Shown here in pieces: positions 56,519-64,000 of a stretch of 64,000 bases of DNA. Origin of the DNA: Trichodesmium sp002260545 (lineage in GTDB: Bacteria; Cyanobacteriota; Cyanobacteriia; Cyanobacteriales; Microcoleaceae). A model generated the notes under the pieces. That model had not been told where the DNA came from. It ran no database searches and was given only the letters and a program-made list of their open reading frames with translations. The translations under genes were made by a program, and so were the position numbers. The stretch is from the NCBI RefSeq assembly GCF_050016015.1, contig NZ_JBNHEQ010000210.1, positions 16,253 through 80,252 on the forward strand. The letters are read 5' to 3'. Position 1 is the stretch's first letter. The number at the start of each line of letters is the position of its first letter.

Positions 56519-57544
56519 TTATAAGTGATTATCCGAACATGATATTAGATCATCTTCCAAGACTTGCCAAACCTCCTGCATCAACTCCTCCAAACCAATA
56601 CCCGCAACAGCAGAAATAAGGAAAACTTTTCCCCCACTCATCTCTCTAAACTGACTTACCAAATCCTGTATTTCTGCACTCTCTAAATCAACCGCATCAA
56701 CCTTATTTAAAGCTAAAACTTGCTGCTTATCTTCCAAATTTCGCCCATAAGCTATTAACTCATTTTGAATAGTCTCAAAATTTTCCACCGGACTAATATC
56801 TGTAATATCAACCAAATGCAACAATAACTTAGTCCGTTCAATATGCCTCAAAAATTCATGTCCCAAACCCAAACCATCAGAAGCACCTTCAATTAATCCT
56901 GGAATATCAGCAAAAACAGTACCATCTCCCGTAGGTTTTCTCACAACTCCTAAATTTGGCACCAAAGTAGTAAAAGGATAATCAGCAATTTTCGGACGAG
57001 CAGCAGAAAGAGATGCAATTAAAGTAGACTTTCCGGCATTCGGCAACCCAATAATTCCTACTTCAGCTAAAAGTTTCAACTCCAACCTCAACATACGCAC
57101 TTCACCCTCCAAACCAGGCAAAGCATATTCAGGAGCACGGTTGCTATTACTGAGAAAATGTTTATTTCCTAACCCACCTTTACCACCTTGAGCAACACAA
57201 AAAGTTTGACCCGCTTTAACTAAATCTCCCAATAATTCCTCAGTTTCCGCATCATAAATCATCGTACCAGGAGGCACTTCAATTAAGCGATCGCTTCCAG
57301 CGGCCCCAGTCATATTTTTTGGACCGCCCCGCTTACCATTTTCTCCTTTAAAAACACGTTGAAATTTAAAATCCAACAAAGTTTGCAGATGAGCAACGGC
57401 CACTAAAATCACAGAACCCCCACGGCCACCATTACCACCCGCAGGCCCTCCCGCAGGCACAAACTTTTCACGACGAAAGGCAACCATGCCATCGCCACCT
57501 TTACCACCTTCTACTTGAATTTCTGCTTGATCAATGAATTGCAT
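56519..57544 (-). CDS. obgE: GTPase ObgE
   Basis: 341 residues. Obg fold at 1-158 with the glycine-rich GGKGGDGMVAFRREKF and AGGNGGRGGSVI; GTPase domain with GLPNAGKST (G1), DIPGLIEGAS (G3), NKVD (G4) and ISAVAG (G5). ObgE binds the 50S ribosomal subunit and links its assembly to the cell cycle and stress. The initiation codon is preceded, 12 bases away, by GGGAG that comes from the end hairpin of an insertion element. Confidence 0.97.
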   Translation of the reverse strand: MQFIDQAEIQVEGGKGGDGMVAFRREKFVPAGGPAGGNGGRGGSVILVAVAHLQTLLDFKFQRVFKGENGKRGGPKNMTGAAGSDRLIEVPPGTMIYDAETEELLGDLVKAGQTFCVAQGGKGGLGNKHFLSNSNRAPEYALPGLEGEVRMLRLELKLLAEVGIIGLPNAGKSTLIASLSAARPKIADYPFTTLVPNLGVVRKPTGDGTVFADIPGLIEGASDGLGLGHEFLRHIERTKLLLHLVDITDISPVENFETIQNELIAYGRNLEDKQQVLALNKVDAVDLESAEIQDLVSQFREMSGGKVFLISAVAGIGLEELMQEVWQVLEDDLISCSDNHL

Positions 57545-57556
57545 AAGTGAAGTTCT

Positions 57557-57586
57557 CTCCCGTTAAATCAAAGATTATAACGGGAG
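57557..57586. repeat. IS end hairpin next to obgE
   Basis: 8-bp stem CTCCCGTT (57557-57564) and AACGGGAG (57579-57586), 14-base loop. The same hairpin occurs at 58950-58979, beyond the other end of tnpB. Paired sub-terminal hairpins are the recognition sites of IS200/IS605 ends. Confidence 0.75.
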
Positions 57587-57590
57587 CTTA

Positions 57591-58873
57591 TCAAACAAAG
57601 ATAATTGAATCCTTGTTTGCTGAAGTTTCTTGCCTCACAGGCCGATCAATATCTAAGCCTCCACAAGCAGACAAGATGATACCCACCTCGTGTAATGCTT
57701 TATTTAATATGTTAACTGCAGCATTCTCGTCTCTATCTAAAACCGTTTTACATTTAGGACAAGAGTGAGTTCTAATTGATAAAGTTTTAGGCACTTTATG
57801 ACCACAATTACTACAATTTTGTGATGTATTGTGAGGATTAACTTTAACTACATGAACACCGCGTTTGACCGCTACTGCATTCAACTTTTCAATAAAAGCA
57901 CCCCATCCTACATCATAAATTGATTTTGATAGTTTAGTATTTCTAGCTAAACCTTTAATATTAAGGTCTTCTACAGCAATTAAATCATACTCTTTAACTA
58001 ACTTGTGAGCAGTAATGCACATGAAAATCTTCTCTTTTTCTAGCAATATGTTGATGCAATCTAGCTATTTTATTTTGCGCCTTTTTCCAGTTATTAGAAC
58101 TAATTTCCTTTCTGTCTGCTTGACCTTGTTTTCTAGCTAAATTAGAAGCAGCTTTTCTATAGAAATTTGGGACAGAAACAGTTTCTCCAGTATTAGTAGT
58201 CAAAAACTCTTTTAAACCTACATCAATACCTACAGCAGTTTTGATATTATCTGTAGGAATTAAACTAGGTACTGACTTATCTTCTAAACTCAAACTCACA
58301 TAATAACCATCAGCTGTTTTAGTTATAGTTGCAGTTTTGATAACAAACCCATCTGGAATAGGTCTATGAACTATCACAGGAATAGCACCCAACCTCGTAG
58401 TAATTATTTGTTTTCCATCAAACTTAATTACTGCTTTGGGATGATTAACTCTACTAAAACAGAATGACCTTAATTTGCCTGATTTTTTGAATCTAGGTCG
58501 TCCTCCACGCTTACCAGTTTTATCAGGTATTAGCCTTTCATGTCGGCTCTTAGCCGAAACTTTTCCAGGCTTTATCTAGTCTTTGTAAGTTAATTTGCTG
58601 GACTGCAGAATATATTTCCTTGTAATCGGGAAATAACTGTTTTGTCTGTTTAAGTGCTGATTGCTGAAAATAATAATCTGGTCTACTGGGAATCTCACCA
58701 ATAGGACATGCAATTAATGAGCAACGGTCAACTTGACATCTAGTTCTATTCAAGCAGTCTAATCGTTGACCAAGAGCATAATTCCAATGTCTTCGTAACA
58801 GTTCTAGCCAATAATCAATTTTGACTGATTGTTCTAGAGTCGGCTTAATTTTGTAGCAATGAGTAATTATCAT
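57591..58873 (-). pseudogene. tnpB: Broken TnpB (IS200/IS605-type accessory nuclease)
   Basis: From ATG 58873 the frame reads MIITHCYKIKPTLEQSVKID up to WKSFG (58550), where a 19-20 base insertion brings stops; it resumes with LIPDKTGKRGGRPRFKKS to HIARKREDFH (about 58015), where a one-base frameshift puts CITAHKLVKEYDLIAVEDLN in another frame. RuvC motifs are otherwise present: GIDVGLKEF, AVEDLNI, and the zinc finger CSNCGHKVP...CPKCKTVLDRDENAAVNI. TnpB is an RNA-guided nuclease encoded by IS605-type elements. No TnpA is present, so the element cannot move alone and the gene is inactive unless the breaks are bypassed. Confidence 0.9.
58536..58556 (-). repeat. 21-base repeat inserted in tnpB
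   Basis: TTTCATGTCGGCTCTTAGCC plus G occurs at 58536-58556 and again at 34599-34619. It forms a small stem (CGGCT-AAG-AGCCG on the minus strand) and interrupts the tnpB frame. Confidence 0.75.
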
Positions 58874-58949
58874 AATTTTTCTACTACTCTTTACTGTTAT
58901 AGGGTGAACATCAATCGACACCTATATAAGTTTCCTCTCGGCAATTCCC

Positions 58950-58979
58950 CTCCCGTTAAATCAGAGATTATAACGGGAG
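58950..58979. repeat. IS end hairpin, left side
   Basis: Stem CTCCCGTT (58950-58957)/AACGGGAG (58972-58979). Same as at 57557-57586 except one base in the loop. With it, it brackets the tnpB remnant, defining an element of about 1.42 kb. Confidence 0.75.
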
Positions 58980-59242
58980 ACCCCTTGCCGAATCTAGTTG
59001 GGAAAAAGTTTAGTGAGGAAATAGCATTTTTCAGCAATATCCATCCCTTTTTGCCAAATTTTTAAATCTTTAAAGTTATGAATGTCAGGCATTTTTAACT
59101 TGTCTTTTAAATTTTACAGACGGTTTCATCTGAGTGAGTTAGAGCTATTACCAAGCAACAAATATTTTATCATTATTCCTTACTCCCTACTCCCTAAAAA
59201 TTGTAACTATTTCCCTACTCCCTACTCCCTACTCCCTACTCC

Positions 59243-59965
59243 CTAACAATACCTAGACACATCTTCCTGGCATTCGTCTGCTAAATAAGATAAGGCACGG
59301 AAGCGCAAACCAACTAATTGATCGTATAGTGGGTTAAGTTTACACATAGCTGGAATGTGGGCTACTTTCTTACCAAAAATCACAACATCTCGCTCAAATG
59401 GACATTGGGGAGGAATCATTTTACATACCATGTGAGCTACTTTCGGATCGTGAATGTCCCACCCATCTAACCAGTCTTTTATCGGAGCAAGTACAGTTTG
59501 ATGATGTTCGGGGTCGTGGGGAATAATAAAAGTGCCAGTATGTTCCGTTTCTTCCAGCCAACTTTCTAAATTATCTTCTTCTGCTTGTTCTTTAGCTTTT
59601 TCTAGATTCTTTCTAAGTGCATCTAAGGCTTTAACTTTTAGTCCTAGAGCATCACAATATTGATGGAGTATATCATCTTCAGTAACAGAATAAATTCCAT
59701 CTGCCAAGGCTACCATCACAGCAGTTCTCATAAAGTTTTCTGCTATATTAGGATTTTCCCCAAAGACCTTGGCTAAATCATCTGGAGCAATAGGTTGTAG
59801 TTCTGAGATTTCAATTGTCGAAGCAAACTCTTCATGGCTAAAGTGGTCAAATAAATCTTTTTCTGTAGCATCAAGTTCTCCATCTGCATAAGCAACGCTC
59901 ATGAGTCCTCGTAACCAAGTAGTAGTTTGTTCTTTGTTGAGAGAAGATTTGACGATGCTAGTCAT
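59243..59965 (-). CDS. TerB-like / Mo-nitrogenase C-terminal-domain protein
   Basis: 240 residues. The N-terminal 110 residues (LRGLMSVAYADGELDATEKD and VMVALADGIYSVTEDDI) form two TerB-like acidic helix pairs. The C-terminal 80 match the Mo-dependent nitrogenase C-terminal domain family: VAHMVCKMIPPQCPFERDVV, FGKKVAHIPAMCKLNPLYDQ, GLRFRALSYLADECQEDVSR with conserved Cys. Found in many cyanobacteria whether or not they fix nitrogen. Metal or iron-sulfur binding is only a possibility from the cysteines. GAGGTTAAGGC is before ATG 59965. Standing alone. Confidence 0.85.
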   Translation of the reverse strand: MTSIVKSSLNKEQTTTWLRGLMSVAYADGELDATEKDLFDHFSHEEFASTIEISELQPIAPDDLAKVFGENPNIAENFMRTAVMVALADGIYSVTEDDILHQYCDALGLKVKALDALRKNLEKAKEQAEEDNLESWLEETEHTGTFIIPHDPEHHQTVLAPIKDWLDGWDIHDPKVAHMVCKMIPPQCPFERDVVIFGKKVAHIPAMCKLNPLYDQLVGLRFRALSYLADECQEDVSRYC

Positions 59966-60944
59966 GCCTTAACCTCTGATTAAATATAAGTTTTGTGATT
60001 TGCTCCCAGACCTAATCAAAAATTCTTAGCAGGGAAGCTACTAACTATATTTTACCTCACTAGGCACAGCCTAAAATCCTCAAGTTTCTAATTTATTTGA
60101 AGTTTATTTGTTGCCGTTTATTTATGTACTAATAGCTACATTATTTTAGCTAAATTTTGGCTAAAACTTTTATCCATAGATAATAGCGTTTATTTATATG
60201 TAGTAATCAGGAATCAGATGTGACAATTGAGGTGTTCCTTAAAAATATACAACATAGCAGTTATTATATTCATATATATTCATTTTTTTCTTCTTCTCTG
60301 TTCCCTAGTCCTGGTTAAGTTTTCCCTAAAAGTATCAAATATCTCACAACTTAAATCATATTGCTATATCAAAGCTGTACTGCATGAAATATAGCTAAGT
60401 TTAGCAGTGGAGTTTATTTGTTTTGATCAAATATTTAGAGATTGAATGTATCAGGAAATATAAAAAGGAGATAGGGAACACTTAACTGGGAATAGGTATG
60501 GAGGTCCGAAGAAATACAAGGGCAAATATTGTCGCTATTAAATCTAGAAATATATGTACTGAATACTTCTCTATCTACCTTCTTTCAATCCCTTGAAGCA
60601 TTACCGCTTTTAGATTTTAGTCACTTCGCGTGCTCTCTTAATAATTATTTTACTCTCCAGTCTCTTATCGTATGTTCCTAAGAAAGCATTTATAAAGTAA
60701 ATATTAAGGGAAAAATATTGCTATTTGGTGGATTACGGCGTACCTTAAACCACGAAAAATTACAGTCATAAGCCCGCCTAAGCCACCCTACAAGGGCTTA
60801 AGTTTTTGTTTGTAAACGGTCTCTAATTAACTCTACTTCTGAAGGTTAAAACTGCACTTAAATTAAAATCATTATGACAAATAAACAAATAAATAGTATG
60901 ACAAAAGTTACATCTTTTTTCTATTCCCTATTTCCTATTTTCTA
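59966..60944. other. 1-kb spacer
   Basis: Very AT-rich. A hairpin TAAGCCC (60769-60775)/GGGCTTA (60794-60800), followed by AGTTTTTGTTTG, could be a plus-strand terminator or a small RNA end, but no plus-strand gene is visible before it. Otherwise nothing. Confidence 0.4.
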
Positions 60945-61874
60945 CTAAGTAATTTGCTGCAAACTAACCAACCCCTGCCATAATTCGGAATTATTGAAAG
61001 AACCAGAGTTGATGAGTTCCTGAATATCTTCTGTCATTTTGGTTGCAATATTATCTAAGGGCAAGTCATTATAATCGTAACCGAAAGGATTTTCTATTTC
61101 TAAACCTATGGCTTCAACTCCTAAGAGAGCAAAACTAATAGTGCCTGCTACGGGAATTGTCCACCAACTTAATTCGGCGACAAATTGAAAAGGAGTAGCA
61201 AAGCAATAAATTAGTAATAAATGTTTCAAGTGAATAGAATAAGCTTTAGGAATAGGAGTAGAGGCAATTCGTTCACAACCACCAAAATAAATATAAATTT
61301 CTTCAATCTGTTTATTCCAATTTATTAAGGTTAATTGATTAATCGAATTATTTTTGGCAAGTTCATCAAAATATGTTGCTAACCATTTAGTGATTTGTAG
61401 AGAAATATTCTTAGTTCTAGACAATTGTAGATACTGAATTTCAGAAATATAGCTTTTAATTTCTTCATTAACTTTCTCCTGCCGAAGTTGAAGTTTAATC
61501 GCCATAAATAGAGCAATCAATAGTTGAATATGATAGATTTTTTTGCTGTAATCTTCACTATTATTTTCTGGCACAAAAACCATTATGTTTTTTGCCATAA
61601 TGCAGCAATTTTTAGAAATTAACCCGATTAATTTTCGACCTTCCCAATAGCGGTCATAAGCAGTATTTGTTCTAAACACTAACAATAAACCTAGGACAAT
61701 TCCAGGGATAATACTACCTAAAATTGGCTGACTCATTGGCAAATTATTACCATGAGCTATCGTCACTCCCAGTGCAAATATCATAATTACTAATACTCTC
61801 GTCCAAATATTAGGAATGACTGAACTTTTAAAGTCGAAAACCATATAAAACCAGCTTCTTTCTCGATAATTCAT
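60945..61874 (-). CDS. Bestrophin-like anion channel
   Basis: 309 residues from ATG 61874 (MNYRERSWFYMVFDFKSSV), with AAGG about 9 bases upstream. A longer frame to 61973 codes only for a repeat-derived hydrophobic stretch, so is rejected. Signature motifs of the bestrophin/UPF0187 family: RTNTAYDRYWEGRK, GGCERIASTPIPKAYSIHLK and IENPFGYDYNDLPLD, with membrane helices at both ends. Bestrophin-like proteins in photosynthetic cells conduct chloride or bicarbonate; here the location could be thylakoid or plasma membrane. Confidence 0.92.
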   Translation of the reverse strand: MNYRERSWFYMVFDFKSSVIPNIWTRVLVIMIFALGVTIAHGNNLPMSQPILGSIIPGIVLGLLLVFRTNTAYDRYWEGRKLIGLISKNCCIMAKNIMVFVPENNSEDYSKKIYHIQLLIALFMAIKLQLRQEKVNEEIKSYISEIQYLQLSRTKNISLQITKWLATYFDELAKNNSINQLTLINWNKQIEEIYIYFGGCERIASTPIPKAYSIHLKHLLLIYCFATPFQFVAELSWWTIPVAGTISFALLGVEAIGLEIENPFGYDYNDLPLDNIATKMTEDIQELINSGSFNNSELWQGLVSLQQIT

Positions 61875-62858
61875 TAGTTTAACCTTGAACCTTGAAATTA
61901 ATAAAAACGAGAGAATAGGGAATAGAAAGTAGGAGAATGAGAGAAGTTGTTCTTTGAACGGGAATTGAAGCAACTATCCAAAAACATTTCACCTCACGGG
62001 GTGCTTGTCACCCCAATGACTTTGATAGATTCAAATAAATCCCGTCTATTTATCCTTGTTATCCTTGGTGAGAAAGACTTGATATTTTATTGATCAGTAA
62101 TTATTGGAATTTGAGATTAGTTCTAGGAATATTTATGTTGAGAATATTTGACAGTCTTAAGCATAAATATTTCAATAATTGTAAAAGCTAAATTATGTGA
62201 ACAAGTAGATTTTTGCTCCCTGGTCACTTAATAAATTAAATATAGCAATTCCCCAAAAGCGTGAGGTACAAAATTTTAGGTTTCAGGGAACACTTAACTG
62301 GGAACAGGGAACAAAAAGACAAAAATACAACTGTACCTCATAAGCTTGGGAAACGCTATATTGCCAATAGACTAATTATCAAAAATCTAATTCATTCTAA
62401 TAACTAATACTATACTATCTTTAGTTAAATACCTATAAATAATAGAAATCTCCAATAATAAAAAGTAAAATCAATTATCCCACTCTTATTCATCAATTCT
62501 TTCCCCCTACTCCCTACTCCCTACTCTCTCTTTTCTGGAAATGTCTAATAGATAATAAGGAATAGAGATAAGAGTAGGGGTAATTCATGAATTGCCCCTA
62601 CAAGAATATTTGGTAGTGGTATATCAAGTAGTGATATTCTCAAAAAAAATTTAGTAGGCAAGCAAATACTATTCCTTTAAAAGGAGCGAATTAATTTATA
62701 TTTTTGTTGGCTGTTGCCTATTCCCTATTCCCTGCCTTAATAATAAATCACTACATCTATAGGATTACCGAATATTTTACTTATCACTGATAATTCAAAC
62801 TTGATATAAATTATCTTATAATTATTGTATTCTGCATTACTCCATCGCAAAAGTATCC
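61875..62858. repeat. 1-kb spacer with a MITE-like element
   Basis: 62241-62360 is a 120-bp element with about 28-bp imperfect inverted ends (TATAGCAATTCCCCAAAAGC / GCTTGGGAAACGCTATA). A hairpin GGGGTG-CTTGT-CACCCC lies at 61998-62014. CTACTCCCTA repeats are at 62506-62524. No gene. Confidence 0.7.
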
Positions 62859-63719
62859 TTGTTTACCAATCAACAATCAAACAAATATACTCACCTTACT
62901 GCTAAAGAGCGTAAATTTATCTCATTTCCAGCTCAACTAATGCTAGAGAAAAATTTGCTAGTAGGTAAAATTCTTGATTTTGGCTGTGGTTGGGGTAATG
63001 ATGTTAAATTACTACAACAGAAAGGCTTTGATATTACTGGTTACGATCCTTATTATTTTCCTCAATATCCCCAGGGAAAGTTTGATACTATCCTTTGTTT
63101 TTATGTCTTAAATGTTTTGTTTGAACAACCGCAAGTAGAAGTTTTGATGCAAGTTTCTCAGTTATTAAATTCTGGAGGTAAAGCTTATTATGCTGTGAGA
63201 AGAGGTTTGAAGCGGGAGGGTTTTCGAGAACATTTCATACACAAGAAACCAACTTATCAATGTTTAGTGAATTTACCTTTTAAATCTATTCACGTTGATG
63301 AATTGTGTGAAATTTATGAATATATTCATTATAATCAGCAAAAAAATTCGGAAAACAAATGTTTATTTTGTAACCCTCGGAAAAGTCTACAATTAATTAC
63401 AGAGTCAGCAAGAGCTTATGCAATTCTTGATGGCTATCCAGTGACAAAAGGGCATACATTAATTATTCCGAAGCGTCATCTAGCCAATTATTTTGAGTTG
63501 CCTATAGAGGAACAATTAGAATGTTGGTTGATGGTAAATCAGGTACAGAAAATTTTACAGGAAAAGTATCAACCTGACGGATTTAATGTAGGGATAAATG
63601 TTAATCGTGCTGGAGGACAAAAAATGATGCACTGCAATATTCATGTTATTCCTAGATATCAAAAGAATGAGTTAGAAATTAAGGGGGGAATGAGATTTGT
63701 TGTTCCTCGCGATCGCTGA
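62859..63719 (+). CDS. Methyltransferase-HIT fusion protein, HIT active site altered
   Basis: 286 residues from TTG 62859. N-terminal half (about 20-140): class I methyltransferase with motif I ILDFGCGWGNDV at 38-49 and YDPYYFP. C-terminal half (165-285): HIT domain with CLFC (168-171), GYPVTKGHTLIIPKRH and GFNVGINVNRAGGQ. The HIT triad normally reads H-x-H-x-H-x-x; here residues 258-262 are HCNIH, so the middle, nucleophilic histidine is Asn260. The gene type is known as a two-domain enzyme in cyanobacteria; this copy should lack nucleotide hydrolase activity while the methyltransferase may remain. Confidence 0.88.
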   Translation: MFTNQQSNKYTHLTAKERKFISFPAQLMLEKNLLVGKILDFGCGWGNDVKLLQQKGFDITGYDPYYFPQYPQGKFDTILCFYVLNVLFEQPQVEVLMQVSQLLNSGGKAYYAVRRGLKREGFREHFIHKKPTYQCLVNLPFKSIHVDELCEIYEYIHYNQQKNSENKCLFCNPRKSLQLITESARAYAILDGYPVTKGHTLIIPKRHLANYFELPIEEQLECWLMVNQVQKILQEKYQPDGFNVGINVNRAGGQKMMHCNIHVIPRYQKNELEIKGGMRFVVPRDR

Positions 63720-64000
63720 AAATCTATAGTATATTTAGTTGAATAAAAAATCATGTGTATGGGCGAGCAACCCCAGCTAAATTTTATGATATCAGAATTT
63801 TGGTGAGGATGCAACCTTATATTCTTATTAGGCGCGATTTTTTTAAGAGCTTCATAAAATGAAAATTAAACTATAACGTTACAGTTTTTGGATTTTAGAG
63901 GAATTATCTGAGTGGGGAATCTCTGAGGAAAATTTGGCTGGAGAATGAAAGAAACTATAACGTTACAGTTTTTGGATTTTAGAGAAATTATCTGAGTGGG
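63720..64000. repeat. Start of an 84-bp direct repeat at the window end
   Basis: AAACTATAACGTTACAGTTT and the following TTGGATTTTAGAGGAATTATC begin at 63868 and again at 63952 (AGAGAAATTATC), 84 bases apart. The second copy runs to the window end. No gene is seen in the other bases. Confidence 0.75.

Noticed and set aside
61875..61973. Longer start for the bestrophin-like gene
   Set aside because: The extra 33 residues translate CTATTCCCTATTCTC-type repeats; the conserved family N-terminus begins at MNYRERSW.

Overview
The window is a chromosomal segment of a filamentous, non-heterocystous, gliding cyanobacterium, most like the Trichodesmium/Okeania/Oscillatoria group. The assignment is an inference from photosystem II genes psbE-F-L-J with ycf48 and a membrane rubredoxin, the ndhC-K-J genes, GCGATCGC-type (HIP1) octamers in many genes, a hormogonium-polysaccharide (hps) gene set, AT-rich DNA, low coding density, and long spacers packed with short repeats and MITE-like elements.

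Layout. 1-1035: 3' part of mfd. 1.5-3.2 kb: two tandem paralogous genes for a PD-(D/E)XK-like protein, with two remnant copies and a 143-bp duplication. 3.6-6.4 kb (minus): rubA, ycf48, psbE, psbF, psbL, psbJ and a terminator; three psb genes are under 45 codons. 7.0-8.5 kb: ndhC-ndhK-ndhJ with overlapping ends. 9.0-14.2 kb: a 1742-residue protein of 14 SdrD-B-like, Asp/Asn-rich repeats, followed by a strong terminator. 15.0-17.2 kb: an M16 peptidase and a VWA-like protein with a degenerate metal site. 17.9-21.0 kb (minus): a hybrid histidine kinase whose GAF domain carries both cysteines of a DXCF cyanobacteriochrome. 21.2-26.5 kb: PEP-CTERM protein, RfaE-like sugar kinase, CheY-like regulator, lipA with a highly structured leader. 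26.7-32.8 kb: two unknown proteins, glyoxalase I, ClpB and a small DUF6887-like protein. 32.9-33.4 kb: decayed antitoxin, PIN toxin and XisI remnants. 33.5-36.3 kb (minus): methyltransferase-like gene and an HpsE-like glycosyltransferase. 36.9-40.0 kb: htpG and rpmB.

40.7-56.2 kb is the most coherent block: three glycosyltransferases and three sulfotransferases, then HpsA, HpsB, HpsC and two more prepilin-like proteins, all on the plus strand. By analogy with Nostoc hps genes they probably make and export a polysaccharide used for gliding; the sulfotransferases suggest it is sulfated. 56.5-59.0 kb (minus): obgE, with a broken IS200/IS605-type tnpB just upstream. 59.2-63.7 kb: a TerB/Mo-nitrogenase-C-terminal-domain protein, a bestrophin-like channel, and a methyltransferase-HIT fusion lacking its catalytic histidine.

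Spacers hold at least five dispersed repeat families with terminal inverted repeats, heptamer arrays (TTATCAA/TTATCCA) that sometimes abut start codons, GC-rich patches, and paired hairpins with covarying stems. No tRNA, rRNA or CRISPR array was recognised by eye.
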